Positions 48,245-57,150 of a stretch of 64,000 nt of DNA are shown piece by piece. The stretch is from contig JAFGPW010000004.1 in the NCBI GenBank assembly GCA_016935985.1, positions 88,752-152,751 on the forward strand. Direction: 5' to 3'. The DNA comes from Candidatus Woesearchaeota archaeon (GTDB taxonomy: Archaea > Nanobdellota > Nanobdellia > Woesearchaeales > JAFGPW01). The first letter of the stretch is position 1. Each line of letters starts with the position of its first letter. The notes below the pieces were generated by a model. The model was not told where the DNA came from, searched no databases, and saw nothing but the letters and a program-made list of their open reading frames with translations. The position numbers were made by a program, and so were the translations under genes.

Positions 48245-49429
48245 TCAGGACGCGCGCTTGACCTCCAGGCTCGCTTCGACGAGCCGCCTCACGAGAGCGA
48301 TGTCCCGCTCGTTCACGTCTATCCTGAGCTCGAGCCGCGCCGCCGCCTTCGCGAGCCTGATGATGCCGATCACGAGCCGGGGGCCGATCTCCACCAGGAA
48401 CCTATCCTCGCCCTTCTTGATCCGCTCGATGAACGAGACGATCTCCTTCTCGAACCGCTTGGGGAACTTGACGTTGATGCTCTCGGCGAAGCCGACATAG
48501 TCCTTGATGAACGTGACGTCAGCCGCGCGGATCTTCGAGGCGTGGGTGCTCTCCGAGACGATCTTCTTCGCGATGCTCCGGAACTCGGCGACCGATGGCT
48601 TCCTGATGAGGAAGACCAGGTGGAACCGGGTGAGGAGCGCGGGGTCGAAGGGCAGCTGCTTCTTGAGGATGTCGATGCTCTTCCCCACGAACCGATCGCC
48701 TTTCGGGTTCGCGGTCGCAAGCACCCGCACCTTCGCCTCGATCTCGACGTTCTTGTCCGCCTTCGAATAGGTGATGAACCCCTTCTCCATGGCGTTGTAG
48801 AGCGCCCCGCGGTCCCCGCTCTTGAGGAGGTTGAGCTCATCGATGCAGCAGATGCCTCCGTCAGCCAGGGGAAGGAGCCCCTTCTGCACCTCACCGCCCC
48901 TGACGGTCGCGGAGAGGCCTGCCCCGCTCGTCCCTGACCCGAGACCGAAGGAGGTTATCGGGTGCAGATGGGATACCGAACGCAGGATCTCGGTCTTGCC
49001 GGTTCCCGGGTCGCCGAGCAGCAGGATATGGACCGGCTCGGCGGCGAAGAGTTGGAGGATCGATGCTTCCTTCGCCTCCTCGAGACCCAGGATGTCGGGC
49101 GCGACATGGGCCTTGAGCCGGGCCATCGCGTCCTTCGAGAACTCCCGGAAGACCCGTTTCCTCATCCTGCCGAGGATCTCGTCGTTGTGGCCCCGGGCGA
49201 ACATGGCGAGCGCATGGTCATCCACCCCGACATCGATCTGGGGGTAGACGAGGTCCTCGCCGACGGTCTTCGAGATGCCGAACGAGTGGTAGGAGACCCC
49301 GAGCTCGCCCCGCTTGATGTGCCGCTTGACCTTCCTGAAGTCCTTTCCCTCCAGGAAAGGGGAAAGCTTCGCTAGGTTGTTCCGGTCGTACTGCGTGAGG
49401 GGCAGGAGCGCCTTATACCAGCCTGCCAC
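48245..49429 (-). CDS. MCM-like AAA+ ATPase without the N-terminal DNA-binding domain
   Basis: The 394-residue protein carries the MCM-type helicase core. It has Walker A 'LLLGDPGTGKTEILRSVS', the 'GSGTSGAGLSATVRGGE' helix-2 region, Walker B 'GGICCIDELNLL' (MCM: GGICCIDEFDKM), 'ALYNAMEKGFITYSKA', sensor 1 'VLATANPKGDRF' and an arginine finger in 'PALLTRFHLVFL'. Normal archaeal MCM has about 650 residues, with an OB-fold and zinc ribbon that encircle DNA; those are replaced by about 110 unrelated residues. It may be a diverged paralogue with a different job. The start is a GTG. Confidence 0.88.
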   Translation of the reverse strand: MAGWYKALLPLTQYDRNNLAKLSPFLEGKDFRKVKRHIKRGELGVSYHSFGISKTVGEDLVYPQIDVGVDDHALAMFARGHNDEILGRMRKRVFREFSKDAMARLKAHVAPDILGLEEAKEASILQLFAAEPVHILLLGDPGTGKTEILRSVSHLHPITSFGLGSGTSGAGLSATVRGGEVQKGLLPLADGGICCIDELNLLKSGDRGALYNAMEKGFITYSKADKNVEIEAKVRVLATANPKGDRFVGKSIDILKKQLPFDPALLTRFHLVFLIRKPSVAEFRSIAKKIVSESTHASKIRAADVTFIKDYVGFAESINVKFPKRFEKEIVSFIERIKKGEDRFLVEIGPRLVIGIIRLAKAAARLELRIDVNERDIALVRRLVEASLEVKRAS

Positions 49430-49543
49430 CAGAGCCGCCCCTTTTCTCTCCCATGACTCGATAATAGTGACATCCAGTTATAAATGTTTTGGTAGGGAGG
49501 GAGAGAGCCGAAAGGTTTATCAAGCATCCGACCCCTAAGAGCA

Positions 49544-50116
49544 ATGATGAACGAGACGATCAAGGCGGACCTGATCAGGATCTGGGCGAAGGTCCTCGAG
49601 ATAATCAACACGCCTGACCCGAACGATATCTTCGAGCTTCGCGACATCTCGAATTTCACTATCCACAACGCGAGCATCTACCAGGACAAGGACTCGACGT
49701 CAGCCGCGATCCTCGTCTACGCGCTCTCGAAGCTCGCGGACAGGAAGATCTCGTTCGGCAAGGAGTTCACCCGGCCGATAACCCGTTTCACCGACCTCCT
49801 GAAGAAGGATGACCTCATCGGGTACCGCAAGAGGGTCATCGCCCTCTTCAAGCACGTGGAGTCGATCGACGCCAGGCTCAGGTACTACATCGACGAGGTC
49901 GTCAGGCTCGCCCAGATCAAGAAGGGGAGCAAGCTCTACGACCACGGCATCAGCCTCGCCCAGTCCTCCGAGGTTCTCGGCATCAGCCAGTGGGACCTCA
50001 TGGACTATATCGGCGCGACGACCGTGGGCGAGCCCGACTCGCGCGAGAATGTGGGCGCGCGCCTCAGGTTCACTCGGGATCTCTTCGGCATCAGCGGCAG
50101 GGGTGCGCGCCGATGA
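49544..50116 (+). CDS. Uncharacterised helical protein paired with a PIN protein (190 residues)
   Basis: The protein is soluble and alpha-helical, starting 'MMNETIKADLIRIWAKVLEI', with 'ISNFTIHNASIYQDKDSTSA' and a C-terminal segment ('YIGATTVGEPDSRENVGARL') with an unusual Gly/Asp-rich stretch. I do not recognise it. Its stop overlaps the PIN-domain gene by four bases (ATGA), the arrangement seen in toxin-antitoxin pairs but also in ordinary operons. The TATA box is near 49510-49520. At 190 residues it is much larger than typical antitoxins. Confidence 0.75.
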   Translation: MMNETIKADLIRIWAKVLEIINTPDPNDIFELRDISNFTIHNASIYQDKDSTSAAILVYALSKLADRKISFGKEFTRPITRFTDLLKKDDLIGYRKRVIALFKHVESIDARLRYYIDEVVRLAQIKKGSKLYDHGISLAQSSEVLGISQWDLMDYIGATTVGEPDSRENVGARLRFTRDLFGISGRGARR

Positions 50117-50802
50117 GGGCGGTCGTCTTCGACACCGGCCCGATAATCAGCCTCGCTCTCAACAACCTGCTCGACGTGCTTCCCTCTCTCAGGAAGGCGT
50201 TCGGCGGCCCGTTCCTCATCCCGCCGAGCGTGCGGCGCGAGGTGATCGACCGGCCGCTGCACTCCAAGAAGTTCAAGTTCGAGGCGCATCAGGTGCTCGC
50301 CCAGCTCAGGGCAGGATCGCTCGAGGAGCGCGATGCGACCGGCCTCGACGACCGAACGAGAGAGCTCCTCGATAGTATCAACACAGTCTTCTACGCGCAC
50401 GACAACCCGATACGGATCGTCCATTACGCCGAGGCGAGCGTGCTCGAGCTCGCGAGGATCGTCGATGCCGTATGCGTGGTGATAGACGAGCGCACAACCC
50501 GGCTCGTCCTCGAGGACCCGAAACGGATCCATCTGCGGCTCCAGAACAAGCTGCACACGAAGGTCAGGGTCGACACCCGGCGGCTCCGGCAGGTCAGGCA
50601 GCGGCTGAAGGGCATGCGGGCCATCCGCTCGGTCGAGCTCGTCACCGCAGCCTTCGAGCTCGGGCTCCTCGACTCCTATCTCGCCGACATCCCGGACGCG
50701 AAACGGGAGCTGCTCGATTCCATCCTCTGGGGCGTCAAGCTCAACGGCTGCAGCGTGTCCGACAGGGAGATACGGCAGATCATCAGGCTTGAGGGGCTGT
50801 GA
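50113..50802 (+). CDS. PIN-domain protein (putative RNase)
   Basis: The 229-residue protein has a PIN-type nuclease domain: first Asp in 'AVVFDTGPIISLALNNLL', Glu in 'PPSVRREVIDRP', acidic residues in 'AEASVLELARI', and the Asp in 'CVVIDERTTRLVLEDP' before a basic C-terminal region ('TRRLRQVRQRLKGMRAIRSV'). The four acidic positions needed for Mg2+ appear present. It could be an mRNA or rRNA nuclease. It is translated from an ATG that overlaps the preceding gene's stop. Length is greater than the 130-150 residues of VapC toxins. Confidence 0.8.
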   Translation: MRAVVFDTGPIISLALNNLLDVLPSLRKAFGGPFLIPPSVRREVIDRPLHSKKFKFEAHQVLAQLRAGSLEERDATGLDDRTRELLDSINTVFYAHDNPIRIVHYAEASVLELARIVDAVCVVIDERTTRLVLEDPKRIHLRLQNKLHTKVRVDTRRLRQVRQRLKGMRAIRSVELVTAAFELGLLDSYLADIPDAKRELLDSILWGVKLNGCSVSDREIRQIIRLEGL

Positions 50803-50859
50803 GAGGAGAGATAGATTTATTAAGGTACGCGTCCTGCTCCCTTGCCGGGGGTGCGGAGC

Positions 50860-51660
50860 ATGCATGCTGACCGGGATATCGTCAATTTCTGGCTCATGAG
50901 GAGAGGCTATTCCACTGTCCAGAGCATCAAGGCGAGCAGGAACCGCAAGATCGATTTCCTCGCTGTCCGCTACAAGGCGGACAGGACCGCAGTGACCCAT
51001 GTGGAGGTCATCAGCGCGCTCTCGGGGCCGCCGGCAGGCACGCAGACGAGCTTCGAGCAGTACGTGAAGGACCGGCTGCTCGCGAAGAGCGTCGAGACGC
51101 GGGCGCGCGGCTATGTCAAGCGGCACTACGGCGCGACGGCGCTCGAGCGGATGGCGGTGATCGGCGAGTACCCCCGATCCAGGAAGGACCAGCTGCGGAT
51201 CGCGCTCAAGAAAGCGGGGATCATCATCGTGTTCTTCGAGGACGTCCTCTTCGAGGTGCTGAGCGGTCTCGACATGCAGGACTACCAGAACGAAGCCATC
51301 AGAACGCTGCAGGTGGTGAAGTACCAGCTCCTGGGCAAGCCTGATACCCTCGCGCGGCTGCTCGGCGACCGGTCGATCGACACGGTTCTCAACACGAACA
51401 CGCGGGGCGAGTTCGTGGGCGCGCTCCTCGACCAGCCGGAGATAATCAAGACCCTGGGCAGGCAGGCGCATGAGGAGCGGCTGATAGCGGCGCTCAAGGC
51501 GTCCTCCCTCAGGCGCGCGGAGCGCTTCGCGAAGGCGGTCTCAGAGGTCATCGGCACGAAGGCGAAGCGGCAGTTCCTCAAGCACCTGCTCGTCGGCGAG
51601 AAGGCGCCGCCGCAGCAGAAACGGAAGCTCAACGCGCAGCTGGACCAGTTCTTCGGTTAG
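50860..51660 (+). CDS. Uncharacterised protein with a possible PD-(D/E)XK nuclease-like N-terminus
   Basis: The 266-residue protein starts 'MHADRDIVNFWLMRRGYSTV', followed by 'KIDFLAVRYK' and 'VTHVEVISAL'. A helix, then an acid within a strand and a second acid with a hydrophobic strand, recalls PD-(D/E)XK nucleases; the usual final Lys appears as Ser. A long helical part follows, ending in a basic segment ('QQKRKLNAQLDQFFG'). The family is not recognised. The TATA box is at about 50811-50820. Its end overlaps a small gene on the opposite strand by 32 bases. Confidence 0.7.
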   Translation: MHADRDIVNFWLMRRGYSTVQSIKASRNRKIDFLAVRYKADRTAVTHVEVISALSGPPAGTQTSFEQYVKDRLLAKSVETRARGYVKRHYGATALERMAVIGEYPRSRKDQLRIALKKAGIIIVFFEDVLFEVLSGLDMQDYQNEAIRTLQVVKYQLLGKPDTLARLLGDRSIDTVLNTNTRGEFVGALLDQPEIIKTLGRQAHEERLIAALKASSLRRAERFAKAVSEVIGTKAKRQFLKHLLVGEKAPPQQKRKLNAQLDQFFG

Positions 51661-51811
51661 GGAGCGGCTTGGTGATCAGGGGCTTGAGCAGCCTCGCATC
51701 GCGGGAGAACTCCTTGTCTATCCTCTTGAAATCATCGTCTGCCGGCAGCTTCTCCTTCTCCAGCCGCTTCGCTTCCTTGAGCGCCTTCCGCATCTCGGCA
51801 GGGATCCCCAT
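51629..51811 (-). CDS. Small basic/acidic helical protein (60 residues)
   Basis: The frame encodes an amphipathic, highly charged protein starting 'MGIPAEMRKALKEAKRLEKE'. A minus-strand TATA box at 51834-51843 is about 27 bases before the ATG at 51811, which is why I prefer it over the ATG at 51823. It is convergent with the gene at 50860 and overlaps its end. Nothing is known of its role. Confidence 0.55.
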   Translation of the reverse strand: MGIPAEMRKALKEAKRLEKEKLPADDDFKRIDKEFSRDARLLKPLITKPLPNRRTGPAAR

Positions 51812-51913
51812 GGCAGGATACATGACAGGACATGTTTATAAAACTTTTCTCGAGAATGTAGGGGCAGGCCTGAGTAAAGTTTATTAAGCCAGCGAGCCCC
51901 GCATCGACCCTAT

Positions 51914-52192
51914 ATGCAAAAAAGAGGTGTGATTTCCCTAGGTGTAACCTTAATCCTTCTAGTCTCCGCAATCCTCCTCTCCGGCTGCTCCGGCACCGCG
52001 GAGTTCGACATCACCAACACCGCCATCTGCATGGAGAACGGCAGGATCACGCGCATCTGCAGCACGGCGAGCGGATGCCTTCAGGCATGCAAGGTACAGG
52101 TCTGCCCGAAAGAGGACCTGGCCTTCGAATCGAGCGAATTCTCGAACGACTACGAGAACCGCAAGTGCATCTGCCACTGCAAGGAGCCATGA
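51914..52192 (+). CDS. Cysteine-rich putative lipoprotein (92 residues)
   Basis: The N-terminus is a signal peptide ending in a lipobox ('LVSAILLSGC'), so the protein is probably cleaved and lipid-anchored at Cys25. The mature part is short and has eight further cysteines ('CMENGRITRICSTASGC', 'CKVQVC' and 'CICHC'), consistent with disulfides or metal binding outside the cell. No family is recognised. A TATA box at 51878-51888 lies about 28 bases before the ATG. Its codon use is less GC-rich at the start. Confidence 0.75.
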   Translation: MQKRGVISLGVTLILLVSAILLSGCSGTAEFDITNTAICMENGRITRICSTASGCLQACKVQVCPKEDLAFESSEFSNDYENRKCICHCKEP

Positions 52193-52276
52193 GCGTCGGC
52201 AGCAGGCAGCATCGCCTGGAAATCCGACCACAACACATATATACAGCGCCCGGTTCTCACGCCTGAGGGGGCATCG

Positions 52277-53854
52277 ATGGTCAAGGGGCAGGTCATCTCA
52301 GGGCGGTTCGGCGAAATCGCGGTCAGGAAGAAGGCCGATGCGAGCCTCGAGCTCGGGGAGCTCATCATGGCAGAGGCGCCTGGCGCAGGCATCCTGCTGC
52401 AGGTGTATGACCTCCTCTACGGCAGCCAGATATCCCAGCAGAATCTGGAGCTTGTCGCCGGCATGCGGCTCGAGGAGGACGCCGACCTGTCCTTCATGGA
52501 CCCGAAGCTCAGGAACTATCTCCTCGCGCTCTGCAAGAACGTGATCGCGATAAAGGACGGGAAGGCGGCCGTGTGCAAGCAGCTGCCGTCATTCTTCTCA
52601 GAGGTCCGCGAGGTGACGAAGCAGGACCTCTCGTTCCTGACAAGGCCGAAGAACCCGCTCTACCTCGGGAGCCTGCGATCAGGCAGCAGGACGATCGATC
52701 TCGACATCTACCTGCCAGGAGAGGAGGTGCTCTCGCACCACGTGCTCGTGCCTGCCACCACCGGCCGCGGCAAGTCTAACCTGACGAGCGTCATCCTCTG
52801 GGGTCTCGTCGGCCAGGACTTCTGCGGCATGCTCGTCCTCGACCCGCACGATGAGTATTATGGTAGGGACCGGACCGGGCTGAAGGACCATCCCGACGCG
52901 AAGGAGCGGGTGAGCTACTACACCTCTGCCGACCCGCCGCCCGGCGCGAAGACGCTGAAGATCAACCTCGCGAGCATCAAGCCGAGCCATCTCAACGGCA
53001 CTACCTTCCTCTCCGACGCCCAGCGCGAGACGATGGATATGTTCTACCGCAAGTACCGCGAGCGCTGGATCGAGGCGATCCTGCTGGAGAAGCAGCTCGA
53101 CGTGCCGGCGAACGAGGCGACGACGAACGTGCTCAAGAGGAAGCTCCTCTCTCTCCTCGACCTCGAGTTCGGCGAGGGCAAGGTCTACGCCAAGGGCGTC
53201 TTCGATCTCGCGGCGGGCAAGAGCACGGTGGCGGACATCGCACGCGAGCTCGAGGAGGCGAGGACCGTGATCGTCGACACCTCGCCGTTCGCGGGCAGCG
53301 TCGAGATCCTCATCGGCAGCCTCGTCACGAGCGAGATATTCTCACGGTACCGCCGCTACAAGAAGCAGGGGACGCTCCGCGAGAAGCCGACCGTCTCCGT
53401 CGTCCTCGAGGAGGCGCCGCGGGTGCTGGGAAAGGAGGTGCTCGAGCGGGGATCGAACGTGTTCGCGAGCGTCGCCCGCGAGGGCCGCAAGTTCAAGGTC
53501 GGGCTCTTCGCGATCACGCAGCTGCCTTCCCTCATCCCGCGCGAGATCCTCGCGAACATGAACACCAAGATCATCCTCGGGCTCGAGATGGCGGCGGAAC
53601 GGAACGCGATCATCGAGAGCGCCGCGCAGGACCTCTCGACCGACGGGCGCGCGATCGCGGCGCTCGATCGGGGCGAGGCGATCGTCACAAGCACCTTCGC
53701 GCGCTTCGCGACCCCAATCGCGATCCCCCTCTTCTCCAGATACGTGAAGGACGCGGTCAGGCCGACGTACCCGACCGGCCTCGCCGGCCTGAAGATGGTG
53801 GCCGACGACGTGGAGCGCGAGCGGCGGGAAGGGAACAGGGACAGGGAGGGGTGA
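52277..53854 (+). CDS. herA: HerA-type DNA translocase/helicase
   Basis: HerA is a hexameric ATPase that works with NurA and Mre11-Rad50 in end resection. The 525-residue protein has an N-terminal HAS-like barrel segment, Walker A '[12 protein letters not shown]' near residue 161, Walker B '[12 protein letters not shown]' and the downstream '[12 protein letters not shown]' and '[20 protein letters not shown]' motifs of the HerA/FtsK group. The TATA box is at about 52236-52247. mre11 begins immediately after the stop. Confidence 0.94.
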   Translation: MVKGQVISGRFGEIAVRKKADASLELGELIMAEAPGAGILLQVYDLLYGSQISQQNLELVAGMRLEEDADLSFMDPKLRNYLLALCKNVIAIKDGKAAVCKQLPSFFSEVREVTKQDLSFLTRPKNPLYLGSLRSGSRTIDLDIYLPGEEVLSHHVLVPATTGRGKSNLTSVILWGLVGQDFCGMLVLDPHDEYYGRDRTGLKDHPDAKERVSYYTSADPPPGAKTLKINLASIKPSHLNGTTFLSDAQRETMDMFYRKYRERWIEAILLEKQLDVPANEATTNVLKRKLLSLLDLEFGEGKVYAKGVFDLAAGKSTVADIARELEEARTVIVDTSPFAGSVEILIGSLVTSEIFSRYRRYKKQGTLREKPTVSVVLEEAPRVLGKEVLERGSNVFASVAREGRKFKVGLFAITQLPSLIPREILANMNTKIILGLEMAAERNAIIESAAQDLSTDGRAIAALDRGEAIVTSTFARFATPIAIPLFSRYVKDAVRPTYPTGLAGLKMVADDVERERREGNRDREG

Positions 53855-53859
53855 GGCCC

Positions 53860-55104
53860 ATGCGGTTCGCCCACCTCGCGGACGCGCATATCGGCGCCTG
53901 GCGCGACGAGCGGCTGCGCGAGCTCTCAATCGCCGCGTTCGAGACGGCGGTCGAGGGGATCATCAGGGACAAGGCCGACTTCGTCCTCATATCCGGCGAC
54001 CTCTTCAACACGAGCCTGCCCGCCCTCGAGCCGCTGCGCCGGGCGGTTGCCTCCCTCCAGCGGCTGAAGCGGGAGCGCATCCCGGTCTACCTCATCGCCG
54101 GCTCGCATGACTTCTCGCCGTCGGGCAAGACCATGCTCGACGTGCTCGAGGAGGTGGACCTCTTCACCAATGTCGCGAGGTTCGAGCGCAAGGGCGAGCT
54201 CATCAGGCCGCGCTGGACCGTCGACCCGAGGACCGGCGCGATGGTCTGCGGCATGATCGGCAGGAAGAAGACGCTCGAACGGTCGTACTACGGGCTGCTC
54301 GACCTCGATGGGCTCGTCGATGAGGGGAAGGAGGGCGCGTACCGCATCTTCATGTTCCATTCGGCGATCCAGGAGCTCAAGCCCGAGGGCTACGAGCAGA
54401 TGGACGCAATCCCGCTCTCCATGCTCCCGAAAGGGTTCGACTACTACGCCGGCGGCCATGTCCATGAGGTGATCGAGCGCGACGAGCCCGGATACGGGGC
54501 GATCGTCTTCCCCGGACCGCTCTTCCCCAACTCCTTCAAGGAGATCGAGCATCTCCGCCACGGCGGCTACTTCCTCGTCGAGGACGGCAGGCGGACCTAC
54601 CGGCCGCTCGTCCTCAAGCCCCATCTCGGTATCGCGCTCGACTGCAGCCGGAAGACGCCTGCGCAGGTGACCGACGTGCTCATGGGACGGGCGAGGGAGG
54701 AGGAGAAGGTCCGCGACGCGGTCGTCACGATCAGGCTCTCGGGGACGCTCGCCGAAGGACGGATCGCAGACATCGGCTACCGTGCGGTCTCGGACGCGCT
54801 CTATCATGCCGGCGCGTACGCGGTCATGCGCAACGCCTCGAAGCTCCATGCTCGTGAGTTCGAGGAGATCAGGGTGGGCGCGCGCTCGGGAGAGGAGATG
54901 GAGGCGCGGCTCATCGAGGAGCAGGCGGAGCGCCTCGGCCTGGAGCACGTCTCGAAGGGTCTTGCCGACAGGGAGGCAGGGATGAAGCGGCGGTTCGTGC
55001 GCGAGAGCATGCGCGCCCTCTCGCTCGAGCAGAACGAGGGCGAGACGAAGGACGACTATCGGGAGCGCGTGCGCAAGGCCGCGCGCGAGCTCTTCGGGGT
55101 CTGA
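53860..55104 (+). CDS. mre11: DNA double-strand break repair nuclease Mre11
   Basis: The 414-residue protein has the phosphoesterase motifs of Mre11: 'FAHLADAHIGAWRD', 'LISGDLFNTSLP', 'YLIAGSHDFSPSGKTMLDVL', 'IFMFHSAIQE' and 'YYAGGHVHEV'. The third motif is normally GNHD; here Asn, a metal ligand, is Ser. Mre11 is a nuclease that works with Rad50, whose gene is not in the window. The C-terminal half is helical and could form the Rad50-binding region. An overlapping GTG at 53851 is an alternative start; herA lies directly upstream. Confidence 0.93.
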   Translation: MRFAHLADAHIGAWRDERLRELSIAAFETAVEGIIRDKADFVLISGDLFNTSLPALEPLRRAVASLQRLKRERIPVYLIAGSHDFSPSGKTMLDVLEEVDLFTNVARFERKGELIRPRWTVDPRTGAMVCGMIGRKKTLERSYYGLLDLDGLVDEGKEGAYRIFMFHSAIQELKPEGYEQMDAIPLSMLPKGFDYYAGGHVHEVIERDEPGYGAIVFPGPLFPNSFKEIEHLRHGGYFLVEDGRRTYRPLVLKPHLGIALDCSRKTPAQVTDVLMGRAREEEKVRDAVVTIRLSGTLAEGRIADIGYRAVSDALYHAGAYAVMRNASKLHAREFEEIRVGARSGEEMEARLIEEQAERLGLEHVSKGLADREAGMKRRFVRESMRALSLEQNEGETKDDYRERVRKAARELFGV

Positions 55105-55117
55105 GGGCGGCAGGGCA

Positions 55118-55720
55118 TCAGATTCTTGAGAGGATGTCCGGCGTCACCGCGCCTTCGACGAGGAAGGTCTTCATGCCGAGCGTCTTCGGCACCGCGACGT
55201 CGTTCTCGTAGTCGTCGCCGATGACCATGCAGTCCGACGGCACGAGACCCTCCTTCTGGATGAGCGCCTGCCAGTAGGCGAGGCTCCGCTTGTCTGACGG
55301 CGCGTCGTCGGCGGAGAAGACGAAGCCGACGAAGGACGCGAGCCGATGGACCTTGAGGTAGAGCTCGATCGTGTGCCGGTGCGAGTTGGACGCGATGCCG
55401 ATCCGCTTCCCCATCTCCCCTATCCTCCTGAAGAGCTCGAGCACGCCGTCGTTCAGCCGCGAATCGCCCTTCGCCGCCGCCTCGAGGAGCGTGTAGTAGA
55501 GGCCGAGGCAGCCGAGGTGCTCGCAGAGGTCGTAGGTGTCGACGCGGCCGGTCCTGCCGGTCTTCCGCTTCACCTCGACGATCGCGGCGTTCAGCCGGAT
55601 GTCGGTGAGATCGAGCTTGGCCTTGAGCGCCTCGAGCACCGGGACGTAGATCCGCGCGTAGAGGGAATCGTCGATGACGGTCCCGTCGAGGTCGAAGATG
55701 AAGGTCGAGACGGCCGTCAT
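55118..55720 (-). CDS. HAD-superfamily hydrolase
   Basis: The 200-residue protein has motif I 'FIFDLDGTVIDDSLY' with the nucleophile Asp, motif II Ser in 'IGIASNSHRHTIELYL', motif III Lys in 'DAPSDKRSLAYW' and motif IV 'CMVIGDDYENDVAVPKTLGM'. The small helical cap suggests a phosphoglycolate- or nucleotide-phosphatase type; the substrate is unknown. It converges with mre11 and lies upstream of the AsnRS stop on the same strand. Confidence 0.9.
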   Translation of the reverse strand: MTAVSTFIFDLDGTVIDDSLYARIYVPVLEALKAKLDLTDIRLNAAIVEVKRKTGRTGRVDTYDLCEHLGCLGLYYTLLEAAAKGDSRLNDGVLELFRRIGEMGKRIGIASNSHRHTIELYLKVHRLASFVGFVFSADDAPSDKRSLAYWQALIQKEGLVPSDCMVIGDDYENDVAVPKTLGMKTFLVEGAVTPDILSRI

Positions 55721-55733
55721 GCATCACCCTTGC

Positions 55734-57029
55734 TCATGGCGTCCAGCGCAACGGCGTGCGCGGGAAGGGGATCGCGTCCTTGATGGTGTCAAGCCCGCAG
55801 ATCCAGGAGACGATGCGCTCCATGCCGAGCCCGAAGCCGCCGTGCGGCACCGAGCCGTAGCGCCTGGTGTCGAAGTAGTACTCGTAGCCGGAAAGGTCCT
55901 CGCCCGCCGCCTTCAGGCGCCTCTCGAGGACCGCGAGGTCGGTCTCGCGCGAGCTCCCGCCGATGATCTCGCCGTAGCCCTCGGGCGCGATGAAGTCGCA
56001 GCCCTGCACGACCTCAGGCCTTCCCTCGACCCCCTTCATGTAGAACGCCTTGACCTCGGCCGGATACTCGCTGACGATGACGGGCACGTCGTAGAGGGAT
56101 GAGAGCCTGTCCTCCTCGACGGTCCGAAGGTCCTTTCCCCACGTCACCTTCAGGCGGCATCTCTCGCTGAGGACCTTTAGCGCTTCGTCGTAGGTCATGC
56201 GCACGAAGGGCTTTCTCACCGTCGGCTCGAGCCTCTTCGGGTCGCGGCCGAGGACCGCGAGCTCCTCCCGGTGCTTCTCGAGCACCTTTGCCACCATGTG
56301 CTTGACGACTCCTTCGCCGTGGTCCATGATGTCCTTGAACTCCGCCCACGCCATCTCCATCTCGGCGTGCCAGTACTCGGTGAGGTGCCTGCTCGTCTTG
56401 CTCTTCTCGGCCCTGAATGATGGCGCGATCGTGTACAGCTTCTCGTAGGAGAATATCCCCGCTTCTGCATACAGCTGCCATGTCTGCGCGAGGAAGGTCT
56501 CGCCCTCGAAATATTTGACCTTGAAGAGGCTGCTCCCCCCCTCGCACTGGGTCGCCTGGAAGATCGGGCTGTGGAATTCGATGAAGCCGCGCGTGTCGAA
56601 GTACTCGCGGAACGCGGCGAAGACCGTCGCGCGGATCTTGAGGATCGCCTGCATCTTCCTCGAGCGGAGCCAGAGATGGCGCTTGTCCATCAGGAATTCG
56701 GGGGACTGGTCCTTGGTGATAGGGTAGGTGTCGGATGCGCCGACCATCCTGAAGGAGTCGACCGCGATCTCGTAGCCAGAGGGCGCGCGCTCGTCCTTCC
56801 TGATCGTTCCGGATATCGTCATCGCGGTCTCGACCTGCAGGGCGTCCGCTACCGCGAAGCGCTCGTCGCCAGCGGTCTGCTTCTCGATCACGCACTGGAT
56901 GATGCCGGTGCCGTCGCGCAGCACGATGAACTTGACCTTCTTCGAGCCGCGCTCGCGCCAGACCCAGCCGCGCACCGAGACCCGGCCTGAGCCCTGCCCC
57001 ATCGCCTGCCGTATGGTGAGGTATTCCAT
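55734..57029 (-). CDS. asnS: Asparaginyl-tRNA synthetase
   Basis: A class IIb synthetase that charges tRNA-Asn. The 431-residue protein has an N-terminal OB-fold ('VSVRGWVWRERGSKKVKFIV') and a catalytic domain with motif 1 ('GFIEFHSPIFQ'), motif 2 ('TIAPSFRAEKSKTSRHLTEY') and motif 3 ('HGGFGLGMERIVSWI'). The 'TEYWHAEMEMAWAEF' segment and lack of an AspRS insertion fit AsnRS. I chose the ATG at 57029, preceded by a TATA box at 57063-57074 with a leader of about 15 bases; a longer frame is a shadow. With GatDE present, asparagine is charged directly and glutamine by transamidation. Confidence 0.95.
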   Translation of the reverse strand: MEYLTIRQAMGQGSGRVSVRGWVWRERGSKKVKFIVLRDGTGIIQCVIEKQTAGDERFAVADALQVETAMTISGTIRKDERAPSGYEIAVDSFRMVGASDTYPITKDQSPEFLMDKRHLWLRSRKMQAILKIRATVFAAFREYFDTRGFIEFHSPIFQATQCEGGSSLFKVKYFEGETFLAQTWQLYAEAGIFSYEKLYTIAPSFRAEKSKTSRHLTEYWHAEMEMAWAEFKDIMDHGEGVVKHMVAKVLEKHREELAVLGRDPKRLEPTVRKPFVRMTYDEALKVLSERCRLKVTWGKDLRTVEEDRLSSLYDVPVIVSEYPAEVKAFYMKGVEGRPEVVQGCDFIAPEGYGEIIGGSSRETDLAVLERRLKAAGEDLSGYEYYFDTRRYGSVPHGGFGLGMERIVSWICGLDTIKDAIPFPRTPLRWTP

Positions 57030-57150
57030 AGGTATCAACTCCCTTCCGGGAGAGGGGCCAGGAATATAAAGGTTTTGCTGGAGACGGAGACCGCCTGCGC
57101 CGTCCCCGCGGTCCGACAGGCATATATAGTGCCGCAGGTTCCCTTGACGC

